Under the pieces are notes generated by a model. That model saw nothing but the letters and a program-made list of their open reading frames with translations. It searched no databases and had not been told where the DNA came from. A stretch of 15,493 nucleotides of DNA from Dehalococcoidia bacterium (GTDB lineage Bacteria > Chloroflexota > Dehalococcoidia > Dehalococcoidales > BS750m-G39), in contig JAUWXS010000004.1 of assembly GCA_030616265.1 (NCBI GenBank), forward strand, positions 1 to 15,493, read 5' to 3'. The stretch's first letter is position 1; every line of letters begins with the position of its first letter. Both the position numbers and the translations under genes were made by a program. Positions 1 through 6,871 of this stretch are shown here, piece after piece.

Positions 1-741
1 CCGACGCTGAGCTGGGAAGAGGAAATGCGCCTCTTTACCGAGGTGAAATCGGCGGTGGGGGGGCGCGGGACAATCATCGCCTACACCGGCAGTAACAGCA
101 CCACCGAAGCCGTGGAAGCCACCAAAAAGGCGGAGAAAATCGGGGTTGACGGCTGCTTACTGGTCGTTCCCTACTATAACAAGCCCACTCAAGAAGGCAT
201 CTACCAGCATTTCAAGGCCGTCGCCGATAACACGAGCCTGCCCATCATAATGTATAACATACCCTCACGGGTGGTTATCAATATGTCGGTGGAAACCATG
301 GTCAGGCTAAGCCAGATTGATAACATCGTCGGCGTCAAAGAGGCCTGCAGCGATATGGGCCACGTGGCTAAGACGCTCAATAACGCCAGCAAGGACTTCC
401 TCATCTGGAGCGGCAATGATAACGATGCCTTTCACATCATGGCTCTCGGTGGCTATGGCACCATCGGCGTTGCCACCCATCTTGTAGGCAAGCAGATCAA
501 AAAGATGATGGATAACATTCTCGGCGGTAAAATCGCCGAAGCCGCCGCTATTCACCGCCACCTGCTGCCGCTGGTAGACGCGCTCTTTATCGAGCCTAAC
601 CCAGCGCCGCTAAAATACGCCCTCAACCACATTGGTTTTAATGTCGGCAAGCCCCGCCTCCCCCTTGTCGAGGCCAGCCAAAAATCGGCCGCCATCATCA
701 AAGAGACGCTGAAAGAATACAAGATCGATTTGCCGGTGTAG
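1..741 (+). CDS. dapA: 4-hydroxy-tetrahydrodipicolinate synthase (DapA), 3' part
   Basis: The reading frame is open from base 1, before the first in-frame ATG at 25, and the opening residues PTLSWEEE match the conserved stretch following the N-terminal ~45 residues of DapA. The gene is therefore cut by the window edge: 246 of about 290-295 residues are present. DapA condenses pyruvate with aspartate semialdehyde in the cytoplasm, the first committed step of lysine and diaminopimelate synthesis. Visible family signatures are the YYNKP motif, the catalytic tyrosine in MYNIPSR (Tyr codon 253-255) with its substrate-binding Arg, and the Schiff-base lysine in GVKEA (Lys codon 337-339). The TIM-barrel C-terminus ends normally at a TAG. 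It is convergent with the GNAT gene, 12 bp away, with no obvious terminator between them. The related aldolases NanA and KDG aldolase are less likely because of the GVKEA and IPSR contexts. Confidence 0.93.
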   Translation, partial: PTLSWEEEMRLFTEVKSAVGGRGTIIAYTGSNSTTEAVEATKKAEKIGVDGCLLVVPYYNKPTQEGIYQHFKAVADNTSLPIIMYNIPSRVVINMSVETMVRLSQIDNIVGVKEACSDMGHVAKTLNNASKDFLIWSGNDNDAFHIMALGGYGTIGVATHLVGKQIKKMMDNILGGKIAEAAAIHRHLLPLVDALFIEPNPAPLKYALNHIGFNVGKPRLPLVEASQKSAAIIKETLKEYKIDLPV

Positions 742-753
742 AGCGCCCGTCCA

Positions 754-1191
754 CTAGAGATAGAGGCGGAATCCGTAAGCAGAGGTCTTAAAGCCCAGAG
801 CCTTATAGAATCGGGGGGCCTCTCGGCGTTTTACACCGCTGAGGAGTTGGACCTTATAGCAGCCAGCCTCACGGGCGCGAGCAATGGCATACTCCGTAAG
901 CAATCGGCCAATCCCCCGACGGCGGTAGCCGACGTCAACAACCAGGTTCTCCACAATCGCCCAGGGAAGAGCGCCGTGGGAGAAGTTGGGTACGATCAAT
1001 AGCACCATGGTGCCGACCACCACATTGTCTTCCTCAGCCACCAGAAGCTCGTGGCCGGGCATGGCGGCGATTTCGGCGAATAGCGGCTGGGTCTCATGCC
1101 GGGTAAGGTCGTGCCGCTCACCCGTCAGCTCTTCGTAAAGCTCCAGGATACGCGGTATATCCTGCTCGGTAGCTGGTCTCACTATCGCCAT
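754..1191 (-). CDS. GNAT family N-acetyltransferase
   Basis: This 145-residue cytoplasmic protein is the size of a single GNAT domain. The acetyl-CoA pyrophosphate-binding motif A is clear: a beta strand (ENLVVDVGYR) followed by RRRGIGRLL, the R/Q-x-x-G-x-G/A signature. Motif B follows as RFYKALGF. The N-terminus MAIVRPATEQDIPRILELYEEL is typical of the fold. The acceptor substrate cannot be read from sequence. The ATG at 1191 is preceded by a strong Shine-Dalgarno (GGAGGAG, 4 nt spacing) that lies only 12 bp behind the purA stop, so the gene is the last member of the minus-strand operon and is translated with purA. It need not be functionally linked to purine synthesis. Confidence 0.9.
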   Translation of the reverse strand: MAIVRPATEQDIPRILELYEELTGERHDLTRHETQPLFAEIAAMPGHELLVAEEDNVVVGTMVLLIVPNFSHGALPWAIVENLVVDVGYRRRGIGRLLTEYAIARAREAGCYKVQLLSGVKRREAPRFYKALGFKTSAYGFRLYL

Positions 1192-1203
1192 CTGACTCCT
1201 CCG

Positions 1204-2487
1204 CTATAAGATAGGCGTCTTCTCTATAGCCTGCTCCCGCCCCGGCCCCACGCAGATAAGGTTGACCGGGCAGGAGATAAGCTCCTCCACCCGGGCTACA
1301 TACTGGCGGGCTTCCATAGGCAGCTGCTCGTAACTCCGAATATCGGTGGTGGGGGCCTGCCAGCCGGGCAGTTCCTCGTAGATGGGTTTACACCGTGCCA
1401 GGGCCGCTATATTGCCCGGGAAATAATCAATCTTCTGTCCGTCCAGCTCGTAGCCGACGCAAATCTTGAAGCTGGGCAGGACATCAAGGATATCAAGACG
1501 GGTAATCACCGCCCCGGTTAAGCCGTTAATCCGTCTGCTGAAGCGGGCGGCAACGGCGTCAAGCCAGCCGCAACGGCGCGGCCGTCCGGTGGTGGTGCCG
1601 TACTCGTGCGCCCTTTCCCGAATCAGCTCGCCGGTTTGGTCATTTAATTCAGTGGGCATGGGGCCGCTGCCCACCCGGGTGCAGTAAGCCTTATACACAC
1701 CCAGAACGCGGTCGAGCCTGGTCGGGCCTAAGCCCGCACCCAGGCAGCTGCCCGCCGCCAGGGGCGATGACGAAGTGGTGTAGGGATAGGTGCCGAAATC
1801 GGGGTCGAGCAAAGCGCCCTGAGCCCCCTCCAGTATCACCAGCTCTCCCCGACTCACTGCCTCGTCCACCATGATGGTCGTCTCCCGAATACAAGGCGCC
1901 AGACGCTCCCCGTACTGGCAATACTGGCTATAGACCTCATCCAGCGACAGGGGCTTAGCCCCATAGACCTTGGTCAGGATAACATTCTTGTAGTCCAGTA
2001 CAGCGCTAAGGCGCTCTTTTAAAGCCTCTTTATCCAGGAGGTCGCCGGCTCTAATACCCAGCCTGGCTGCCTTATCGGCAAAGGCGGGGCCCACCCCCTT
2101 TCGGGTGGTACCTATCGCCTTGCCCCCCAGCGCCTCCTCCTCCAGACCGTCGAGGAGAAGATGATAGGGCATAATCAGGTGAGCCCGGTCGCTGATAAAC
2201 AGGTGGCTGGTATCCACGCCAAGCTCATTTAAATTATCTATCTCGCCGATTAAGACCTTGGGGTTAATCACCACCCCGTTGCCGATGATACAAGCCACCC
2301 CGGCGTTAAAAATGCCCGAGGGAATAAGGTGCAGTTTAAACTCACCAGAGGGGTTAACCACGGAATGACCGGCATTATCACCGCCGGAAAAACGGACTAC
2401 CATCCTGGCCTGCTGAGCCAGCATGTCAACCACCTTGCCCTTCCCCTCATCCCCCCACTGGGCTCCAACGATAGCGATAACCGGCAT
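1204..2487 (-). CDS. purA: Adenylosuccinate synthetase
   Basis: PurA uses GTP to join IMP and aspartate into adenylosuccinate, the first committed step from IMP to AMP. The 427-residue length is normal. The N-terminal WGDEGKGK loop carries the catalytic Asp13, and His41 sits in GGDNAGHS. The usual text there is GGxNAGHT, so Ser replaces Thr next to the catalytic His. The GTTTGRPRRCGW segment is the family signature for the IMP-binding loop, and the C-terminal NLICVGPGREQ strand carries guanine-binding residues. The start ATG follows GGAGGG by 3 nt. The gene lies 66 bp downstream of the pgsA-like gene and 12 bp upstream of the GNAT gene on the same strand. The 66-bp gap contains a weak 5-bp hairpin and no convincing promoter. 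Confidence 0.97.
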   Translation of the reverse strand: MPVIAIVGAQWGDEGKGKVVDMLAQQARMVVRFSGGDNAGHSVVNPSGEFKLHLIPSGIFNAGVACIIGNGVVINPKVLIGEIDNLNELGVDTSHLFISDRAHLIMPYHLLLDGLEEEALGGKAIGTTRKGVGPAFADKAARLGIRAGDLLDKEALKERLSAVLDYKNVILTKVYGAKPLSLDEVYSQYCQYGERLAPCIRETTIMVDEAVSRGELVILEGAQGALLDPDFGTYPYTTSSSPLAAGSCLGAGLGPTRLDRVLGVYKAYCTRVGSGPMPTELNDQTGELIRERAHEYGTTTGRPRRCGWLDAVAARFSRRINGLTGAVITRLDILDVLPSFKICVGYELDGQKIDYFPGNIAALARCKPIYEELPGWQAPTTDIRSYEQLPMEARQYVARVEELISCPVNLICVGPGREQAIEKTPIL

Positions 2488-2553
2488 TATCCCTCCTCTA
2501 CTCTTTCCATCCTCTTATAACATAAATCCTGCCCTAAATAAAAGGGCTAAGGG

Positions 2554-3093
2554 CTAGCCGCTTTTTTGATGCCGCCAGACATAAAATAACCTCTGGCCGG
2601 CGGTGAAAAAGCTGAGGACCACTATTATAGCCAGGGCGATAACCAGGGCATTAGTCTGGTGACTCAGTAAAAGACCCAACGCCAGCACAATTATCCTCTC
2701 GGAGCGGGTAAAGATTCCCGCCCGGCACTCCAGACCAGCTGCCTGCGCCCTGGCTCTGATATAGCTCACCAGCAGAGAGCCGACCAGGGCCAGGAAGACC
2801 AGCAGCACCAGCCACGGCGTATCTTCGAAGAAGACCAGAATGGCCACTAGCAGCGCCGCATCGGACAAGCGGTCAAGGGTGGAGTCGAGGACGCCGCCGA
2901 AGGGAGTAACCCGCCCCGTAAGCCGGGCCAGCGCTCCATCCAGGATATCAAAAAAGCCCGCCGCCAGCACCACGAAGCCAGCGGCAAAAGGGTGTCCGGT
3001 AATAATAAGCGCCGCCGCCCCGAGGACTAATATAAAGCCAAACCAGGTTATGATGTCGGGGGTTAGGGGTGTCCTGGCCAGAACCCCCACCAC
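2554..3093 (-). CDS. pgsA: CDP-alcohol phosphatidyltransferase, phosphatidylinositol-phosphate synthase-like
   Basis: This is an integral membrane enzyme that transfers a phosphatidyl group from CDP-diacylglycerol to an alcohol. The full catalytic signature D-x2-DG-x2-AR-x8-G-x3-D-x3-D is present (D49, D52, G53, A56, R57, G66, D70, D74, counting from the GTG at 3093). Several hydrophobic helices surround it. The segment SYIRARAQAAGL (110-121) followed by R-x-ER (130-133) closely resembles the actinobacterial phosphatidylinositol-phosphate synthase PgsA1. Together with the neighbouring ino1 and pimA-like genes this favours inositol 1-phosphate as acceptor over glycerol 3-phosphate. The start is doubtful. 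GTG 3093 is the only ATG/GTG/TTG codon near the front of the frame and has no Shine-Dalgarno, yet the frame stays open back to about 3177 with plausible family-like residues (IRRAIAHRLTQPVV). The real N-terminus is probably 12-28 residues longer. Confidence 0.88.
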   Translation of the reverse strand: MVGVLARTPLTPDIITWFGFILVLGAAALIITGHPFAAGFVVLAAGFFDILDGALARLTGRVTPFGGVLDSTLDRLSDAALLVAILVFFEDTPWLVLLVFLALVGSLLVSYIRARAQAAGLECRAGIFTRSERIIVLALGLLLSHQTNALVIALAIIVVLSFFTAGQRLFYVWRHQKSG

Positions 3094-3199
3094 CGGCTGG
3101 GTAAGGCGATGGGCTATGGCACGGCGAATTCGGGATAGACCTTCTTTAGAGCCTGATTTTTGTGAAACGGTATTAACTTAAACTACTCCCGCTTTTGGC

Positions 3200-4372
3200 T
3201 TAGACCGAAATCGGTGTCGCTTTCTTCTGGGGGAACTGCTTATTCCAGGGCGGCTCACTGAGCACCCTCATATAATAATCCAGGACACTGCGGGCAATAC
3301 TTTCCCAGCCATAATTCAGGGCTTTAGCCCTCCCCTGTGCCCCCATCTCCTGGCGAAGTGACTGGTTGGTCAGAAGGGTAACTAAAGCCCGGGCCAGGCT
3401 TTGGCTATCTTTGGGCGGCACCAGCATCCCATCAACGCCATCGCTTATCAAGTTGGCATAACCTTCTATATCTGAAGCCACAATCGGCTTAGCTACCGCC
3501 ATAGCCTCAAGCAGAATAATGCCGAAGCTCTCCGACCCGGTGGCTGGAGTGCAGAAAACATCAGCGGTCTTGTAGTAGCGGGGCAAATCCTGGTAAGGGG
3601 CAAAGCCGATAAAGGCGACATCTTCAAGGCCGCTCTTTGCCACCTGCTTCTCATACTTACGCCGCAGCCTGGTGCCGGGGCCGACGACAATAAGCCTTGA
3701 ATCGGGCACTTCCTGTTTAACCCGCCCGAAGGCTTCAAGCAGATAGTTCAAGCCCTTTCGCTTCTCCAGGCGACCGACGAACAGGATATTTAACTTGCCG
3801 TCGTCGAACTCATCAATCGGAGCCACATCGGGGGAGAAATGGTCCAAATCCACGCCGCTGGGGATAATATTATAGTATCCTGGGAAGCGCCCGTGGGCAA
3901 ACTCCATGGCTGGTCTAGAGACCGCAATCTTGCCGTCAAGCTTGCGGAACCACCTCTTCAAAAACCACTTGCTAATGGGGCGACCCAGATTCCAGCCCGG
4001 TCTGCCGTTAGTGGCATGAAAGGTGCCTACATTTGCCGTTTGCGACAGGCGGAGCACACTGGTACATAACATGGGCATTAAAGGCTCGTGAAGGTGGATA
4101 ATATCAAAGTTTTCCCGCTTGAGGACTTCTTTTATTCTAGAGGACAGCCACAGTGACAGAGTAAGCCGGGCAATGGAACCGCTGGTGGGAACGGGGCGGG
4201 GTCTGCCGATAGAAATGAGCCTGTCGCCAAAGCCGGAAATAGCCTTAGAGGCGGGAGCAATGACCTTAACATCATGGCCCATACGGGTAAGGTGACGCTC
4301 AAGGTAGGAAATATGAATGCAGACGCTGCCGGGATAGGCGAAATCATACGGCGAAACTAACGCTATCTTCAC
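3200..4372 (-). CDS. pimA: GT4 family glycosyltransferase, PimA-like (phosphatidylinositol mannosyltransferase)
   Basis: This 390-residue GT-B fold enzyme is predicted to act at the inner face of the membrane, moving mannose from GDP-mannose to an inositol phospholipid. The N-terminal SPYDFAYPGSV matches the PimA opening. The block GSIARL (65-70) matches the PimA acceptor segment NGSVARL, HLHEPLMP (93-100) matches HIHEPNAP, and GTFHAT follows. The C-terminal nucleotide-sugar domain has FVGRLEKRKGL and the E-x7-E motif in ESFGIILLE. Relative to mycobacterial PimA as I recall it, the donor loop GGVQ reads GSVC (Ser16, Cys18), so donor or acceptor specificity may differ. The start is GTG, with a Shine-Dalgarno (GGAGG) about 14 nt away, which is long. 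The gene sits 32 bp after ino1 and about 106 bp before the annotated pgsA start. The symbol is by similarity, and another GT4 on an inositol lipid is possible. Confidence 0.85.
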   Translation of the reverse strand: MKIALVSPYDFAYPGSVCIHISYLERHLTRMGHDVKVIAPASKAISGFGDRLISIGRPRPVPTSGSIARLTLSLWLSSRIKEVLKRENFDIIHLHEPLMPMLCTSVLRLSQTANVGTFHATNGRPGWNLGRPISKWFLKRWFRKLDGKIAVSRPAMEFAHGRFPGYYNIIPSGVDLDHFSPDVAPIDEFDDGKLNILFVGRLEKRKGLNYLLEAFGRVKQEVPDSRLIVVGPGTRLRRKYEKQVAKSGLEDVAFIGFAPYQDLPRYYKTADVFCTPATGSESFGIILLEAMAVAKPIVASDIEGYANLISDGVDGMLVPPKDSQSLARALVTLLTNQSLRQEMGAQGRAKALNYGWESIARSVLDYYMRVLSEPPWNKQFPQKKATPISV

Positions 4373-4404
4373 CGCTGGCTACCCAAACCTCCGTGGCGAC
4401 TCAA

Positions 4405-5499
4405 TCAAACGGGCGTGCTCTCCACTGGCTGATTAGTAGCAATAAACTCTTCCACATTCTGGCGAGCCTGGTCATCGGTATACTGGACTGGTGGTGACTT
4501 CATAAAGTAGGACGAGGGAGATACCAGGGCTCCTTTAAGTCCACGGTCTAAGGCAAGCTTACAGCACCTTATAGCATCAATGACCACCCCTGCCGAGTTG
4601 GGGCTGTCCCACACCTCAAGCTTCATCTCCAGATTGAGGGGAACATCACCGAAGGTTCGCCCCTCCATCCTGATATGGCAGAACTTGCGGTCGAGCAGCC
4701 AGGGGACGTAATCACTGGGGCCGACATGGATGTCATCGGGTTTAAGCTCATAATCCAGCTGAGAGGTGACGGAGGTGGTCTTGGATATCTTCTTGGACTC
4801 AAGTCGTTCCCTCTCCAGCATATTATAGAAGTCGGTATTACCGCCGAAGTTCAACTGGTAGGTCCGCTCCAGTTTCACCCCACGGTCCCTGAACAATCGG
4901 GTGAGGACACGATGAGCGATAGTAGCCCCTACCTGAGATTTTATGTCATCGCCGATAACCGGCAGCCCGCTTTGCTCGAAACGCTGCTGCCAGTACTTCT
5001 CGCAGGCGATAAAGACCGGAATGCAGTTGATAAAGCCGCAGCCAGCGGCCAGCACCTGCTCTATATACCACTTGGTGGCTTCTTCGCTACCAACCGGCAG
5101 GTAATTAATCACCACATCGGTTCGTGTCTCTTTCAGGATTTTAACAATATCGGCGGTGGGGCCCGGCGCCTTCTCTATTATCTTGGATAGATATATGCCC
5201 AACCCATCATGAGTCATGCCCCGGTGAACCTTAACTCCGGTAGTCGGCACCTCACAAAACTTAAAGGTATTATTGGGTTCGGCAACAATGGCTCGGGCCA
5301 GGTCCTTGCCTACCTTGTTCTTATCAATATCAAAGGCAGCCACGAAATTAATATCGCTGATATGATACCCCCCGAGATTGACATGCATAAGTCCAGGTAC
5401 GAATTCATTGTCTTTGGCTTTTCCATAGTAGTGGACGCCCTGAACCAGGGAAGAGGCACAGTTACCCACTCCTACTATGGCTACATTTATCTTACCCAA
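4405..5499 (-). CDS. ino1: Inositol-3-phosphate synthase (L-myo-inositol 1-phosphate synthase)
   Basis: The enzyme converts D-glucose 6-phosphate to L-myo-inositol 1-phosphate (1D-myo-inositol 3-phosphate) in an NAD-dependent internal redox cycle. The 364-residue length fits the short prokaryotic form (about 360-370). The NAD-binding loop VGVGNCASSL is at residues 9-18. Family blocks are visible as INYLPVGSEEATK, NCIPVFIA, the catalytic-domain GDDIKSQVGATI, LNFGGNTDFYNM, and WDSPNSAGVVIDAIRCCKLALD. The start is a TTG at 5499, 11 nt after an AGGAGG Shine-Dalgarno. The product is the head-group precursor for the downstream PI-phosphate synthase-like and PimA-like enzymes, so the three genes form one pathway. 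The weak TTG start, the long structured leader and a possible hairpin over the Shine-Dalgarno suggest controlled translation, but this is inference. Confidence 0.95.
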   Translation of the reverse strand: MGKINVAIVGVGNCASSLVQGVHYYGKAKDNEFVPGLMHVNLGGYHISDINFVAAFDIDKNKVGKDLARAIVAEPNNTFKFCEVPTTGVKVHRGMTHDGLGIYLSKIIEKAPGPTADIVKILKETRTDVVINYLPVGSEEATKWYIEQVLAAGCGFINCIPVFIACEKYWQQRFEQSGLPVIGDDIKSQVGATIAHRVLTRLFRDRGVKLERTYQLNFGGNTDFYNMLERERLESKKISKTTSVTSQLDYELKPDDIHVGPSDYVPWLLDRKFCHIRMEGRTFGDVPLNLEMKLEVWDSPNSAGVVIDAIRCCKLALDRGLKGALVSPSSYFMKSPPVQYTDDQARQNVEEFIATNQPVESTPV

Positions 5500-5741
5500 A
5501 GTCTAATTTCCCTCCTTTCCAGCAGCAGAAACCATGGGAAAAGGCACAAACCTGACCACGCCACACCCACTAACATCTGCCGATAACATTTCGCTGGAAT
5601 TTATTGCCGAAGAGACTCATTTGACGGGCAAAATACCTCTTTGGCACAGCAAGCAGGAGCTTAAACTCCTGCTAACTCTGATGCCTATACTGAAGAGGAT
5701 TTGCTTACTCCACCTCTAGCCAACGTAATCACTCAGACCGA
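5500..5741 (-). promoter_or_regulatory. Structured untranslated leader upstream of ino1
   Basis: These 242 bp between the DUF5679 stop and the ino1 start hold no convincing gene. On the minus-strand transcript an imperfect hairpin spans 5698 to 5636. It has an outer stem CCUCUU/AAGAGG, a middle stem GGCA-u-CAG/CUG-UGCC, an inner 8-bp stem AGCAGGAG/CUCCUGCU, and a UUUAAG loop. The AAGAGG arm (5641-5636) can instead pair with CUCUU at 5614-5610, and the CCUCUU arm can instead pair with AGAGG at 5717-5713. Four segments in a row are thus mutually complementary. Near the gene, CCUUUUCC (5544-5537) can pair with GGAAAGG (5520-5514), which covers part of the Shine-Dalgarno. No U-run follows any hairpin, so termination is not supported. 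I do not recognise a known riboswitch class or T-box, and no good sigma-70 promoter was seen inside. Confidence 0.5.
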
Positions 5742-5882
5742 TTAGCCCTGACCGATCCGGAAAACTTTTGTCCCGCACGAAGGGCAGACCCCTTTCGTTG
5801 CTGGCCGGCCGTTCTTCAGGGTAACCTTCTGGGGATTCCTTATATCTACCTTACGTCTGCACTTGAAGCAATACGCCTGCAC
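5742..5882 (-). CDS. DUF5679-type CxxC/CxxC zinc-ribbon mini-protein
   Basis: This 46-residue protein starts MQAYCFKCRRK and contains the conserved core TLKNGRPATKGVCPSCGTK, which I recognise as the DUF5679 family, common in Chloroflexota. Two CxxC knuckles (Cys5/Cys8 and Cys33/Cys36) are spaced to bind one zinc ion. The function is unknown. GTG 5882 is preferred because GGGGGTGAT, close to the perfect anti-16S sequence, lies 4 nt upstream. The in-frame GTG at 5891 would sit directly on that Shine-Dalgarno and add only three residues. The gene lies between truB and the ino1 leader, has its own strong promoter, and ends in TAA at 5742-5744. The basic charge and knuckles would fit nucleic-acid binding, but nothing proves that. 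Confidence 0.88.
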   Translation of the reverse strand: MQAYCFKCRRKVDIRNPQKVTLKNGRPATKGVCPSCGTKVFRIGQG

Positions 5883-5912
5883 CTGAATCACCCCCTTCTT
5901 AGTATCGGTTGC

Positions 5913-5941
5913 ACTATACCCCTTTAGAGGCAGGCTGTCAA
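5913..5941 (-). promoter_or_regulatory. Sigma-70-type promoter for the DUF5679 gene (and possibly the ino1 block)
   Basis: On the minus strand a perfect -35 TTGACA (5941-5936) is followed by exactly 17 nt and a -10 TATAGT (5918-5913), five of six matches to consensus. The start of transcription should be near 5906, giving a leader of about 24 nt before GTG 5882. It sits just after the truB stop, so it separates the translation-factor genes from the downstream lipid/purine genes. Confidence 0.8.
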
Positions 5942-5953
5942 GACCTATTAATA

Positions 5954-6871
5954 CTATCTATCAGTGGTGGCAAAGACCTTCTCCGGCTGCCACTGCCCCT
6001 TTTCCGAGTCAAAGCAAAGCATAGCCAGGAAACTGCCGTCACGGGTATAGACACGGCAGCGACTGCCCTGAACGGACGGAGGCAGGTTATGGGCGCTCTC
6101 CAGAGCCAGGGGACGCCCGTTTCTTATATCTTCCTCAGCGGCGTCATCAACCACCACCGCCCCCCACTGCGAAAGCACAATGTCTATGGGGTAGATGAAC
6201 TGCTGCCAGTAGCCATGGCGGAAGCCATCTTCAAGCTGCGGCAGTGAAACTGCGTCTTCAATGCTGAAGAGCCCGCACTTCAAGCGAGTTAGGCTCTTTA
6301 AACTGGCGCCACAGCCCAGGAGCTGCCCCAGGTCGTCAGCCAAGGAGCGAATATAGGTGCCCTTGCCACACTCCACTTCTATGGTGGCTACCGGCGGCTG
6401 CCAGCTTGTAAGCTCCAGACGATAAACCCACCTCAGCCGGCTTTTTCTTTCCACCTTGATACCGGAGCGCGCCAGCTGGTAAAGCGGCTTACCGCCGTGC
6501 TTCACCGCGCTGTACATGGGAGGGGTCTGCTCTATCAAGCCGCGAAAGGAGTCAAGCGCTGAGAGTAACTTCTCCTGGCTAACAATGGAGGGGTCTCCCC
6601 GGCTGGTGACGGTGCCGGTAGCATCATAGGTATCGGTAGCCACCCCGAATTCAATCTCAGCCCGATAAGCCTTGGGTGCCTCCAGCAAGAACTGGATAAC
6701 ACGCGTTCCCTGACCCAGGCAAACCGGTAAAACGCCGGTGGCTGCCGGGTCGAGGGTGCCAGTATGCCCCACACGCTTCTCTCCGCTCAGGCGCTTTACC
6801 AGGGAGACAATGCTGAAAGAGGTTTTACCCCAGGGCTTATTGATATTTAGTATACCGTCCACGCTAGTCAC
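5954..6871 (-). CDS. truB: tRNA pseudouridine(55) synthase TruB
   Basis: TruB makes pseudouridine 55 in the T-loop of tRNAs. From GTG 6871 it is 305 residues. Family blocks in order are DGILNINKPWGKTS, the catalytic GHTGTLDPAATG (nucleophile Asp41), PPMYSAVKHGGKPLYQLAR, and CGKGTYIRSLADDLG with the conserved Arg. A C-terminal PUA-like region then covers roughly the last 70 residues (around GRPLAL and RVYTRDGSFLAML). GTG 6871 overlaps the rbfA stop by 8 nt, which suits translational coupling, and TruB homologues begin close to (V)DGILxxxKP. Alternatives are GTG 6862, or ATG 6907 and TTG 6910, which overlap rbfA further and add residues not expected in the family. It is the last gene of the nusA operon. 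Confidence 0.95.
   Translation of the reverse strand: MTSVDGILNINKPWGKTSFSIVSLVKRLSGEKRVGHTGTLDPAATGVLPVCLGQGTRVIQFLLEAPKAYRAEIEFGVATDTYDATGTVTSRGDPSIVSQEKLLSALDSFRGLIEQTPPMYSAVKHGGKPLYQLARSGIKVERKSRLRWVYRLELTSWQPPVATIEVECGKGTYIRSLADDLGQLLGCGASLKSLTRLKCGLFSIEDAVSLPQLEDGFRHGYWQQFIYPIDIVLSQWGAVVVDDAAEEDIRNGRPLALESAHNLPPSVQGSRCRVYTRDGSFLAMLCFDSEKGQWQPEKVFATTDR

Noticed and set aside
754..1191. GNAT gene as a toxin (TacT/AtaT type) of a toxin-antitoxin pair
   Set aside because: No small antitoxin gene is adjacent. It is an operon-end gene behind purA with a housekeeping-like arrangement.
2531..2547. Hairpin GCCCT-N7-AGGGC between the pgsA-like gene and purA as a terminator
   Set aside because: It has only 5 bp and no U-run on the minus strand, and purA follows on the same strand with short spacing.
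4675..5190. Plus-strand 171-codon frame inside ino1
   Set aside because: It is antisense to a highly conserved enzyme, with no start signal or recognisable family.
5487..5576. A 29-codon hydrophobic frame (minus strand) overlapping the ino1 start, as a leader peptide
   Set aside because: There is no Shine-Dalgarno before its ATG, no run of regulatory codons, and no sign of selection. It is likely chance.
5636..5698. tRNA, T-box or known riboswitch
   Set aside because: There is no cloverleaf, no TTC-loop or CCA end, no T-box core motif, and no match to riboswitch consensus that I can recall. It is kept only as an unclassified structured leader.
5534..5719. Plus-strand 61-codon frame in the ino1 leader
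   Set aside because: It overlaps the complementary hairpin segments, has no family resemblance and no plausible ribosome-binding site.
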